NCBI RefSeq assembly: GCF_958979055.1 | Contig: NC_084894.1 | Coordinates: 19,685,616 to 19,749,615, forward strand | Source: Alnus glutinosa | Lineage: Eukaryota > Streptophyta > Magnoliopsida > Fagales > Betulaceae | DNA: 64,000 nucleotides | Direction of reading: 5' to 3' | Part shown: positions 48,354-58,879 of the stretch, piece after piece | How positions within the stretch are numbered: the first letter of the stretch is position 1 | Layout of the letters: each line of letters begins with the position of its first letter | Program-made: the position numbers and the translations under genes | The notes under the pieces: model-generated | Told to the model about the DNA's origin: nothing | The model's database searches: none | Seen by the model: only the letters and a program-made list of their open reading frames with translations

Positions 48354-50423
48354 TGTAACGACCCGCTTTTTTATAAAAAGCGTAAGTGAAAATTTCGGTT
48401 TTCACGTATCGTTACGACATCAACAACAATGTCATCAGAGTATAATTTAACAGCGGAGTACATTTTTCTTTTACAATAAAACATCAGAGCTGACCGAATA
48501 AACTCATTATAAAAAATAGGGACCGTTTGATCTGATATGATAACATACATTTAAATAATAATAAGCGTGCCACATGCGGCACGAACATTACAGAATCATT
48601 GTGTATAAGAGCTATAAGCTATAGGTCCCTTCCTTAATCCACCTAGCAACTCCTATCTTCATTCCTGCAAAACTCGCATGTGATTGTGGTGTTAACCACA
48701 ATCTCATGCTGTGGTCGAGTGAGTCAACGTTCCTCAACCACAGTGACACACTGATTTATATAACCATATACAATGCATTCAAATGATGACATATATATTC
48801 ACACAAACATAATTATTTTCACCTACAATTATGCTTATCCTTTACATTAACTATTCACATTCACACCATCATATAATCATGCCAACAACATCATATACAT
48901 AACTAACAAAAACATGTTACACATAATAAATGCCAAACATCAAATAGCATACGATCAAATAAAGCAGAGATCACTAGTCATTAAGGATTAAAACCACACG
49001 TATCATCCTCAGTGAGTAAGCAATACTCACAGTTCTCTCAGTTCATCATCCAAGGATTTTCATAATAAGCTACTGATATCGCCGGAAAAGTCGCCGGAAA
49101 AGTCGCCGGAAGACTCTGCCGGAGACGGGTCACTGCCGGGTTGGATTTACGGGTTCGGGTCACGGGTTGACGGATCGGGTTGCTGCCGGGTCGGGCTGGT
49201 TGCACACACTCACATTATTTAATCTATATCAATCCACTCACATTATTTAATTCACAATAATTAATACCCTGAAGTGGTTGGGTTTGTCGCCGGAAAACAC
49301 CATCCCGATCGTCGGAAAAATGCCATCCAGCACGGGGTTCTGGGTTCGTGCCTTACGGGTCTTCGCCGGAAATTCACTGGAGCCGCCGGAAATCGCGCCG
49401 AACTTCACTACCGAGGGTCGGCTTCATGGGTTCCAATGAAAGGCCGGGTTCGGAGTTACGGGTCTCTCGGGTTCGTCGGACGCGTCAGACCCGTCGGATC
49501 TTCATGGTTTCGGAGGTTCTGGGTTCGGTCGGTGATTGACTATGGAGGATCGGCTGGGTCGTCCACGAGGTGCACAATCTTCGGGTTTGGCCAGAAATCT
49601 ATGGCCCGCCGAGAACCGGTCTTCAAGCCGCCAGATTCCGGTTTGTCTTGCCGGAATCATCTCCGGGTTTGCCGCTTTGGCTTTGGTTTTGTGTTAGGGG
49701 TCACGGGTCTCACCCGGTTTTTCCAGCACATGGATCCTTCGGATCCATCCATCTCTCTCATTATTCCTCTCTTCTCTCATCTCACTTTTTCTCTGACTCT
49801 CACTGCGCCTCGGTGAAGAAAAAGGCAGAAGAAGAAGGAATTTAAGGAACAAAATGGAATTATAAAATAATGGAGGAAGAGAAAGAAGATGCTGGAAAGT
49901 AGGATATAGACTTAAAAAGAAAACATCATAATGCTCAAATGGTGCTAGTCGGCCACTATGATTATTAATATAAAAATGGAATATAATAAGTTCACCAATG
50001 AAGGAATCGAGTGATTTCCCTCTCCTGCAGATTAACTAATATAGTCACAAAAATTCAGCCACCTAACCCATGATGGCTTGTGCATCGATTGTTTGTTGTG
50101 GAAGGAGATAATAAAAATGAAGAGGGAGAAGGTGCTGAAGAAAAGAAGAATAAAATAATAAAGAAAAGAAAGAATAAAATAACAAAAGAAAGAATATGAT
50201 GAGTGGAAGTGAGGACTACTACGGTTGAGAGTGCATGAATGGGTTGTCCACTACACATATATATGTTTTTATTATTAATGAAGGGTTGGAAAGAATAAGA
50301 AAGAAATAGAAATAAGGAAGAAGGTGCGGAATAATGGAGAGATAGAATATTGATTGAAGAGCAAGTATGCGATTCGCAGTAGAAACGATGGTCAGTGAGC
50401 CATTAATAAAATGGGGTGCTACA
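48354..50423 (-). mobile_element. Solo gypsy-type LTR (family A relative)
   Basis: Minus strand: starts TGTAGCACCCC and ends AAGCGGGTCGTTACA. The duplication CGTGC is exact on both sides (48349-48353 and 50424-50428). It contains a GC-rich CGCCGGAAAA-repeat region (49080-49720) and TCACTCGACCAC/ACTCACTGAGGAT blocks like those of family A. The 180-codon ORF at 49274 is within the GC-rich part and matches nothing I recognise. Confidence 0.9.
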
Positions 50424-50428
50424 CGTGC

Positions 50429-50600
50429 AACCTTGGTTTATAAAACCCGTCGCTTTCTCTCTAGCCACCGCACCTGCTCATAATTTTCTCTTGAGAGTTT
50501 CGTTTGTTTCTCTCTTAATTTCTCTTATTCTCTTCTCAAGATTTTGGTGCTTTTTGGCTTTTATGAATTATCTCTTTTCACCACTTTTCTAGGTATGCCC
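50429..50600 (+). promoter_or_regulatory. TATA box, leader and donor site of a transposon gene
   Basis: GGTTTATAAAACCC (50435-50448) is followed by a CT-rich leader (TTTCTCTCTAGCC, then repeated TTTCTCTC) and a splice donor at 50593 (TCTAG|GTATGC). The matching acceptor TTTTTTTAG is at 50990, four bases before the ATG at 50995. This is the layout of a pol II gene with a leader intron. Expression is not shown. Confidence 0.6.
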
Positions 50601-50994
50601 TTCTTCTTCTTTTTTATTTGTTTCTGTTTTTGAGAATATAAGGGATTTTGGATATTATGCTATTGTGAGAATTTTTGTTTGAAATTAATGCTTGCTGGGC
50701 TTGGAATATTTTTGTTAAGTCCTTCACATTATTGTTTTTGACAAGCTCATACTTTTGGCATTTAATTGCATGCATGCACGTGATATTCCTATATTAGTTT
50801 TGCATATGCAATTTCTATTGGACAAGATTAAATTTGCATGCTTATGCTATTATTTTGATCATACTGTTAATTAAGGCATGCATTTCATAACTGTTATAAT
50901 GCTAATTTCTTTTTGGCCCTTTGTTGGGATATCTAACTTGTGGTTTGGATATTCGTGTTTTAGGATATTTTTCTGTGTTTCTTTTTTTAGGAAA

Positions 50995-52094
50995 ATGTCT
51001 ACTGTCATTGACACCACCTCCCAAGGCCGCTCCCCAAGAGGTCTAGAGCGGAAATTGCTGCTGCCAAGGCAAAAATAGAGAAAAGGTCTATTGTGATCGA
51101 GCGGGCAGTTTTAAGATAGGATGTCATGGTTGCCCCCTTCGACTTCATCAACCAAATCTTCTAGGAGAATAGTTGGCTGAGCATGTTCAACTCTAACAAA
51201 GTTTTTCCTCGACTGGCACGAGAGTTCTACATGAACATGGCAATAGCTCACTTTGCTACACACGGTCCAGTTCTAGAGACCACAGTTTGAGAGACAGAAA
51301 TCAATATGGATTCTGCTCTCATCAGCAGAGTGACCAGTATCCCTCTGTCTCCTGCTCCAGGGATTCCTTTCCCAGATTTTGTGGATCCTCCTTCCTAAGA
51401 AGACCTGAGGATGTGCTTTGATCCTCAAGAAGCTTAAGTATGGACTGAAGACATGAAGTCTTTTCCTATTGGCTGGGTGCAATCTCCTCATAGGCTTCTG
51501 GCTCGCATTATGATGCAGAATCTATGGCCGCTCTCCCACAACAGTAATCTCACTCTCCACAGAGCCAGATTTCTTTATGCCATCATCACAAGAGTCCCTC
51601 TCTGCATGTGCAAGCACATCGTCATGACAATGATAGAGATGCAGGAGGACAATCAGGTGGCCCTGCCATATGGAGGATTGGTCACTAGGATCATCAAGAG
51701 GTTTGTATCAGACATTCCAGCATAGGAGCTTGAAGCTACACCAGAAGGAGCTTTCGGAAAGCATACGGTCATAAAGTCAAATGCTCAGCTCCAAAGGCAC
51801 ATGGACCCAGAAGAGCAAGTTCATCCAGCTCTGCCAGTTCAGCCGCTTCTTCTTCACAGGCGACCCACCCACCCCAGTGATGCAGTTATGAGAGCATTGG
51901 ACTGGATTACTGATCGGCTACAATCCATGGACTCTTGGTGGAATGAGCAGTTCCAGACCATGGATATCAGATTGACTGAGCATTTTCGGTTGGTTGACGA
52001 GCGGTTCCAAGTGGTAGAAGCCAAGGTGGAGCAAGTCAATATAAACGTAGAAGGTTCTCTACGCTATCTGGCACCTAAAGATCAGGAGAATTAA
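50995..52094 (+). pseudogene. Putative plant transposon protein, broken
   Basis: The first frame starts MSTVIDTTSQGRSPRG and soon hits stops. 51453-51725 gives LHRARFLYAIITRVPLCM and VALPYGGLVTRIIKRF, matching the 'putative plant transposon protein' domain common in retroelement-associated ORFs. 51801-52094 gives a C-terminal part with repeated heptad-like W/Q/F residues (WNEQFQTMDIRLTEHFRLVD) suggestive of a coiled coil. At least three breaks are present. A purine tract AAAAAGGTGGGAG (52258-52270) and an LTR follow, so it sits in the 3' ORF position of a SIRE-like element. Confidence 0.65.
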
Positions 52095-52269
52095 GTGCTA
52101 TGTCACTTATTTCATTTTTATCACCTGTTTGATAAACTATTTATTTTTGACTGGGCTACTTTTGATGAACACTGATGTTTGTTGTTCATTACTTTAAACC
52201 TTAGTGGTTTATTTTGTTGGCTTTTATTATTCTGTTTACCCTTTGCCCTTTCGAGACAAAAAGGTGGGA

Positions 52270-53300
52270 GTAAGTTTTATTTTTGGTTATAAGTCGTTTT
52301 TGTCCCATAATGGCCAAATGGAAAGTTTGTTGGTTTATTTTGATTGACTAGATTCTGTTGACAAAAACGCTTCTATAACAGGGACACCATATTTCCATAG
52401 AATTTCCAAAAGAAAAGTGCAAAATATTAATTCTAATATGAAAAGGACTGACCAAGACATGAATCTGCACATAATATCCCTAAGAAGACAAGTTCCTTTT
52501 GAAGGAAATATTTATGAAGACTTTACAATTTAGAAAGTCCGTTTTCTCTATAGTCAGCCCAGATACTAGAATCCGTAGCCTAGCTTAGAAAATCAAAGTC
52601 CTATGAAGGTCCGAACGCTACAATGAACGATGAAGTTAGTAGCTCAAAGTCCAAATGGCCCAGCGGACGTTGAAGTCAGTAAGTTCCGTTTGCAGAGAAG
52701 TCCGAACGCTGATGTGGTAACTGGGAACAGAGGAACTACTTTATGCAACCGTCCAAACGCTAGGGTTGCTAAATTCGAACGCACTTCAATAATTTCATGA
52801 AGTTTCAGTTGTAGGTCCGGATGCCACCTATGCAAATCCGAATTTGAGTTGTATTAAGATTTTTAAAGCCTATTTAAAGAAGCTTATAGGCTGTGTTATT
52901 GTAAGAATTCCATAGTAAAATTCTTAGTGTGCTAAGAGAGGGTTTTTAAGCAGATATTATTAAATGTGCTAACTCTCTTAAAGTATTTAGTTTGTAATTT
53001 GTTTCAACCGTTTGAAGCGTAACTTAAAGAGGAGCTCTCAGTTAAAGGGATCTATTGAATAACTCTTCAAATAGGGTTTGGTTGAGAGGCACTCAAGTAT
53101 AAGTACTCGTTAAAGTTTAAGCTACAACTACCACAATGGTATTGTGAGTACGACTATCTTGTAATTAGCTATTTCTTCTTTTAGTAGATTTTTTAGGTTT
53201 GGCTGCCCTAGAGTGATTTTTCTCTTTAGTGCAAAAAGTTTCCACTTCATAACCAAAATATATATGTCTATCTCTTACTACTTTTATATTTTGGTTGCCT
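52270..53300 (+). mobile_element. SIRE-like copia LTR, 3' copy
   Basis: It follows a polypurine tract. The blocks AATTCTAATATG, TAGGCTGTGTTATTGTAAG, GTGCTAAGAGAGGGTTTTTA and TTTGGCTGCCCTAGAGTG match 9105-10069 in order. The U3 octamers are mostly mutated to GTCCGAAC or GTCCAAAC forms. Exact start uncertain by about 90 bp (a TGTTGAC at 52356 is an alternative). Confidence 0.75.
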
Positions 53301-53344
53301 GTTTATTTACGATCGACTATTTATGAGTCTTTATTTTTCAATGG

Positions 53345-53534
53345 CAATCAAATCACATTAATTTGATTACCATACTTATCTACCAAAACTCTCCCTAATT
53401 CTCTTATAAATAAGAGTCTCATGTATTGTGAATTAATCAAGGAATAAAAACAATATGTAGCCCTTTAAGTTTTATTCTATAGACGTAGGTCATAAACTGA
53501 AATGCACTTAATAAAAGGTCTTGTAGCCATAAAC
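53345..53534 (+). mobile_element. Copia LTR fragment
   Basis: CATGTATTGTGAATTAATCA and a following TTTATTCTATAGACGTAGGT match 44640-44720. The primer-binding site is missing here. Confidence 0.6.
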
Positions 53535-53619
53535 ATTAAGTTGCGATACCATCCATTTCCGTGTTTAAGTTGGAGTGATTGGGTAGACAGTAGCTAAGAT
53601 CTTCGCTTAAGGCATCGTA

Positions 53620-53815
53620 AAAAAATAGTAATGCTATAAGCAGGACCCATGTCTTCCTTGAATTATCTCAAAATTAATGTAGCTTTTAAAATTATCATTA
53701 AATCTAATAGTGATCTATTACAGATCTTAAAATAATTTTAAAAACCACATCAATTTTGAAAGAACTCAAGAACATAAGCCTTTATTTTAGTATTCCTCCA
53801 TAAAAATAAGGTAGA
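53620..53815. mobile_element. Block B copy of the GAGTAAT-type MITE
   Basis: AGTAATGCTATAAGCAGGAC to GTATTCCTCC corresponds to 40820-41003 in block A with many point changes. Confidence 0.75.
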
Positions 53816-54014
53816 GATTTATTTATATTGAGGTGTCTCTTTCAAGCGCGTGGCCAAAATTGATTGTCGAAGCTGTTACTATTGGTATTTTCCAAAGCCT
53901 AGAACATGTAGAAGAGAAGTTTCGGTTATTAAGTCCTTGGATATTTTGAATTTTTTTGTATGATTTGTGTAAATATATAACCTTCTATATAGATTTATAC
54001 ATCTGGAAAGAAAT

Positions 54015-54454
54015 TGTTACGTGAATGGTTTATCGAACACGTAACAAAATAAATTGTTATGATCGATCTGAAAGAATCTATACTTTTTAAATTCTAAGGA
54101 AACCTAAACCTTTTCAAACACAAAGTTTGAGATTAATTTATGCTTACTTTTTATTAATCACTCACGTATATAAATAAGAGAATTACAAAGATATAGAATA
54201 GGAGAAGAACTCTTACCTTTACCCTAAGATAAATTCTTAATACAAATAAACTACTTAAAGAAAACTCAAACTCTAACTTGGAGAAATCTACTACTAAATA
54301 ACTTATGCACCATAGTGCTACAAATAATTAAAAACTCTGATTTAGATAAATAACTATAACTATTTTTATTAATTAAACTACGATTACTCTAAGATAAACT
54401 AATACAAGTTATGTCAATATCTTCTACATGTTTTAGAATTTTACTTTCATAACA
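54015..54454 (-). mobile_element. Solo copia-type LTR
   Basis: Minus strand: TGTTATGAAAG to CACGTAACA. Flanking 5-mers GAAAT and TAAAT differ at one base. Block A has no such sequence at the matching point (about 41190-41205), so it inserted after the duplication. Confidence 0.7.
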
Positions 54455-54806
54455 TAAATCTTCCGGATATGTTAGTTAATGTGTTTTGGAGAGTGTTTTT
54501 TATTTTTTTTAAAAAAAAAAAGAAAAAAAAATTGTTCTAATGATATATAAATGTAAAACTACTTTTATTTTTTAGAAATGTCTTATAGTGTGATCCATAT
54601 TTAAGAAAATGTTTTCTATAAACTACACATGCTTATTTTACCCAAATATATGTAAACCCCTATTTGTTAATAAAAAATAAAAAATAAAAATAAAAATAAA
54701 AATAAAAAGGAGAAAACAAAAATGAAAAAAGAAGAGGAAAAAAGAAAAGAAAAAGGTACAGGTTGCAACACCCTGTCGTTGGCATGAGGCCACCCCTACA
54801 CTGGCC

Positions 54807-54992
54807 ATTTAAGAAATTTTAAATGTCCGGGAAGTGTCCATTTTGTGTCTATCCAAAAATAAAGTGATTCTTAAAATTACAATTTGATCAAAATTTGATA
54901 GTTATCAATTACATTCTTAATGGTAATTTTAAAAGCTAATTCATTTTTAGATAAACACAAAATTAACCCTCTATAGACATTTAGAATTACTC
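54807..54992. mobile_element. GAGTAAT-type MITE, diverged
   Basis: The arms AAATTTTAAATGTCC and GACATTTAGAATTACTC pair, as do CATTTTGTGTCTATCC and its counterpart. It is absent from block A. Confidence 0.7.
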
Positions 54993-55141
54993 GGCCCATT
55001 TGATAATAGTCATGTCATTTCCTTAATTTTATTTCAACGGCCACAAATTGTAATCAATTCATACAATTCTTGCAAGTAAAGAGGGTTAAATTAAACACGT
55101 ACTCAACATCCAAAGGAAGATAAGGGGATAAGGAAGATTAA

Positions 55142-55517
55142 TGTTATGGTATTAGAATTTGCATGCTAGAAGACTTTACCAAGACAAAATATCTCATAAA
55201 AAGCTATATTGGTTCTAGTTTATCTTAAAGTTTGAGTAGTTTATAAGAATAATTGTAGTTATCTATCCAAGTCAGTCTTTTAATTATTTATATATAGTAT
55301 GTAATAGTAGATATCTGTTGTTCCTTGTATGAGTAGGAGTTTATTTCAAAATCTTTTAGTTTGATTCAGTTTGAGAGCAAAATTAATCTCTTATGCTTGA
55401 AAAGGTTTAAGTTCGCTCAAAATTTAAAAAGTCTAAATTTCTTCAAAATCTAAGATTTAAGTTTCTTTAGAACCTAACAATTTATCCCGTTGTGTTCGAG
55501 AAACTATTCACGTAACA
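55142..55517 (+). mobile_element. Second solo copia-type LTR, opposite orientation
   Basis: TGTTATGGTATTAG to ATTCACGTAACA. Its 3' third matches the solo LTR at 54015-54454 in inverted orientation (ACGTGAAT, TCGAACAC, AAATTGTTA blocks). Absent from block A at about 41430. Flanking 5-mers are only partly alike. Confidence 0.65.
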
Positions 55518-55707
55518 ATCACACTAAATGAGTTTTACAACTCCGACAAGTTAAAACATGTGACTTCTCAAACATTTTTATATCCTCACATTTAACATAT
55601 TCATTATCATCTAAGATAACTTTTGGATTAACATAAACAAACCTGTCCAAAAAGGTAGAAGAAAGGGAGCGAGAAACAGATATAGATTGATAATCAAAAG
55701 GCTAAAA

Positions 55708-56130
55708 TGTTAGATATTGTCTCCATATATGGCCTATATGCCACATATACAGTGTTTATTATATTTATTATAAATATAATATACGGTATTACGGTTAGGT
55801 AATTTAATTAATTTAGATTACCGTAATGGAATCGTTTAATTGATTTAAAATCAATTAATAATATTGTTTCCTTGATGGGAGGAACAATACGGTACTTACC
55901 ATAATTTGAGGGTCCCTGACCTAGCCTATAAATAAACAGCCTGTGTACACCATCAGTACGGCAATACAGTCATAGGCATAGGTTAGAAGATCCCTCAAAT
56001 AATATTTTCTTGTTCTTCAGATGGATCATGAAAACGTTTGAGCAAATATGGCTAGAGGTAAGCCTGAATCCTGTTTATTCGTTTTCCGCTGCGCATGTTA
56101 GATTAAATAATATGTTGATTATTTCTAACA
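55708..56130 (+). mobile_element. 5' LTR of a non-autonomous copia element
   Basis: 423 bp, TGTTAGATATT to TTTCTAACA. TATA-like CCTATAAATAAACAG at about 55925. Target duplication TAAAA at 55703-55707. It differs from the 3' LTR at only five positions, all between 56023 and 56064. Confidence 0.95.
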
Positions 56131-56131
56131 T

Positions 56132-56144
56132 GTGGTATCAGAGC
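56132..56144 (+). other. Primer-binding site (initiator tRNA-Met)
   Basis: TGGTATCAGAGCC lies one base after the LTR end and is complementary to the 3' end of initiator tRNA-Met, standard for copia elements. Confidence 0.92.
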
Positions 56145-56590
56145 CACCTCTATGCTATTTTGTTTAGCATTAAGTCTTTATTGAAGTTAATATTTTTGTG
56201 AACATAATTTATTTGCAATTATATTCATCGGTCACGAACGGTTGAAAAACATGGGTATTAGTTTTTTCAACATGTTGTTTGTTCCATTGTTTCGTATAGA
56301 ACAAAATTCAGCCTATTATTATTATTGTTCATGAACTGCATGTGTTTGTGTTTCGAATTTGTTTTGCATCTGTTCATGTTCATATACGGTTGAAACCCTT
56401 GTTTTTACCGTTTTGCCCTTGTAAAACCCACTGTGCAATGCTTCTTGAAACCCATGGCCGATTGCCTCTCTCTAGAGGCCATTCGCCAGCTAATGGCCGG
56501 CATCGCAGTGACGTCGTTGCCGTGCAGGATCACCACCGGCATACAGTAGGCGCCGGCCCGTCGTGACCGGCGTCGTTTGTCGAAGGAAGG

Positions 56591-56854
56591 GCCGCTTCCA
56601 GCGGCCTTCCCCTTCACCGGGACTGGCGACCCTCACGGGTCGCCTAGATCCTGGACCAACGGCGACCTCTCTGGGTTGCCGTCGCTGCTAGGCAGCAGCA
56701 GTAGCCGGCGCTGTTCTGGGTAGAAGAAGCCGCTGCAAGCGGCCTCTTCCCGGTCACAAGAACTGGCGGCCCGTAAGGGCCGTTGGTTCCTGGGCAATCG
56801 GCGACCCCTCGGGGTCGCCGTGGCTGCTGAGCAGCGGCCCCTCGCGGCCGCTGC
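56591..56854 (+). repeat. Duplicated GC-rich hairpin module in the retroelement leader
   Basis: Two units of about 110 bp (56591-56700 and 56729-56838). Each has hairpin 1 (GCCGCT-TCC-AGCGGC, or loop GCA), hairpin 2 (56625-56644 and 56765-56784) and hairpin 3 (56660-56681 and 56799-56820). A further hairpin GCAGCGGCC-CCTCGC-GGCCGCTGC is at 56831-56854. The region replaces the gag coding sequence expected here and has no supported ORF. Confidence 0.85.
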
Positions 56855-57769
56855 ATAAGGTGGCAGTACTGAGGAAGCTCGGCCGGCCATGGTAAGGGAA
56901 GAAGGACACGGCGCAGGGTTCTGCTCTTTCGGGTCAATTTTTCGGGTTAACGGGTTAGGGTTTCAAGTGTAAAGGGTTCAGCCCATTTAGTGATCCGGGT
57001 TTTCGGGTTTATGAACCGGGTAAGGTTTCAACCCATCAAGCGAATCCGGGTCGGGTCGGGTCGGGTTATTTTTAAAATTACGGGTCGGACTGGGCACTAG
57101 GCCGACCCGAATGGGTCAGCCCAATTGCAGTATTTGCAATTTTAAAAAAAAAAAGAAAAAAAGGGGGGGCCCATAAAGTGGGCTGATTTATTTTGGTCAG
57201 CCCAATACAGATACCCAACCCAATTAAGTGGGTTAACCCAATTGGGTCAGCCCAGTACAGCAACCCATTTCAGTAGCCCATCAAGAATTAAAAAAATAGT
57301 AGGCTCATGTGGGGTTTAGAACTTGGGTTCACCAAGTGTAAAGGGCCTTGGCCACCTACTAAACCATTGGGCTATATTTTTTTATTATGTCCTCATATTG
57401 CAGTTTTATTCCACTTATTATTTACAGTGTTGTATTTTAAGATTATTGTTTATTTAATACATAAATTGAGGAATATTGAATTTATATTATTTAAATATAA
57501 ATTGCTTGATGCCTAGACCTAAGAATAATTAACAATACCATATATACTGGTGTGTTTACAGTAATATCTAAGAATGCAATGTCGGGGAAAGTTCTGGCAA
57601 GGAAAGTCTTGGGATTTAAGTGTGTCCGGTGTGACCCCCCTCACTTTCCTGGGAGCTCATCTGCTTGCACCTTGGAAAATGCTGTTTACCCCATTTAGGT
57701 ATTGGTTTGTTATATTCTTGGGGCTATTAAGGGAGCATCTATAAAGTTGTTAGATGTTAATGAAGTCGC

Positions 57770-58035
57770 AATTATTATTATGATTTTGGGAGAGCCAAAG
57801 CATCCCAATTTTTTAATAATAATTGCATCAAGATTACACACACGTAATTATCATGATAATTATGGGAGAGCCAAAGCATCCCATTTTTGTATGATAATTA
57901 CATCAAGATTACACGCATGAACCTCATAAAGATTTATTAGATGTTCATAAATTACAACGTGATTATTATGATTTTGGGAGAGCCAAAGCATCCTAATTTT
58001 GTAATAATTGCATAAGGATCATACACATGAACTTC
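57770..58035 (+). repeat. Three imperfect tandem repeats
   Basis: GGGAGAGCCAAAGCATCC occurs at about 57789, 57867 and 57976, each followed by a TAATAATTGCAT-type block and a CAAGATTACACAC-type block. The last unit is longer because of an insert. Confidence 0.85.
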
Positions 58036-58879
58036 ATATAGAAAAATTAACATCGTCTTGTAGTTAATTCATAAATTTAATTACTTATCCCCAAAGGGAA
58101 GTTTTTATTTTTATGACTTAATTAGAATAAGATAACAAATTTAGTATTAAAAGTAAAATTTCTTTCGGTTGCCCAAAGGTACGAAGAATTTTATTTATTA
58201 ATATATAAATTTGCTTTAGTCTTGTTAATAAAGAGTAAATTTCATGTGTGATGCAACCTTTGCCCACAGGTAGGTTGAAATTTACTATTTACTATTTAAA
58301 TTGGCATTGGCCAATTTGAAATAAAGTTACTTCATAGCATTAAAGTATTTTTTTTTTCTTGGTTATTGCAGCTGTTCATATTACTCTACTTTTGTGGTTT
58401 TATATTCCAATACATTATGGTAATATTTTTCTGACTGGAAAAAGATTAATATACTTTTTCATTTGAGCGTTTCTAATTCCATTATGGGAATGAAGGATAT
58501 TGTAGTTTAACTTAAAGATTGAGATTTTAAGTCATTATTGGTCTATTTCAATTTTTTGAATTCTCTCTTCTATGTGTAGAATTTTATCTTGTAACACACG
58601 TAAGGATAAATGGTTAGTAAATAAACTTCTAACCACGTGTGTTCAAGGATATGAGAGAATTTATAAAGTGTTCACATGATTATTCATGTCTAAGGAAGGA
58701 CCAATAAATGCAATAATGTCCAACACTTAAAGCATGAGAATAAGGTACCAATAAAGTATTATGGCAATCAAGATACATATTTCTCATGAAATAAGGAAAA
58801 TTAAGGGCATATAAAGAAAGATTGCATGAAGTATAAGAAATGACTTAAAATAAAGATAATCTCATATATCTAGTATGTC

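Noticed and set aside
49274..49816. 180-codon ORF in a GC-rich stretch
   Set aside because: It lies within a solo LTR with defined ends, has overlapping ORFs in other frames, and shows no recognisable domain.
56342..56937. ORFs in the GC-rich part of the copia leader as a gag gene
   Set aside because: No gag or zinc-knuckle motif; frames exist on both strands because of GC-rich inverted repeats.
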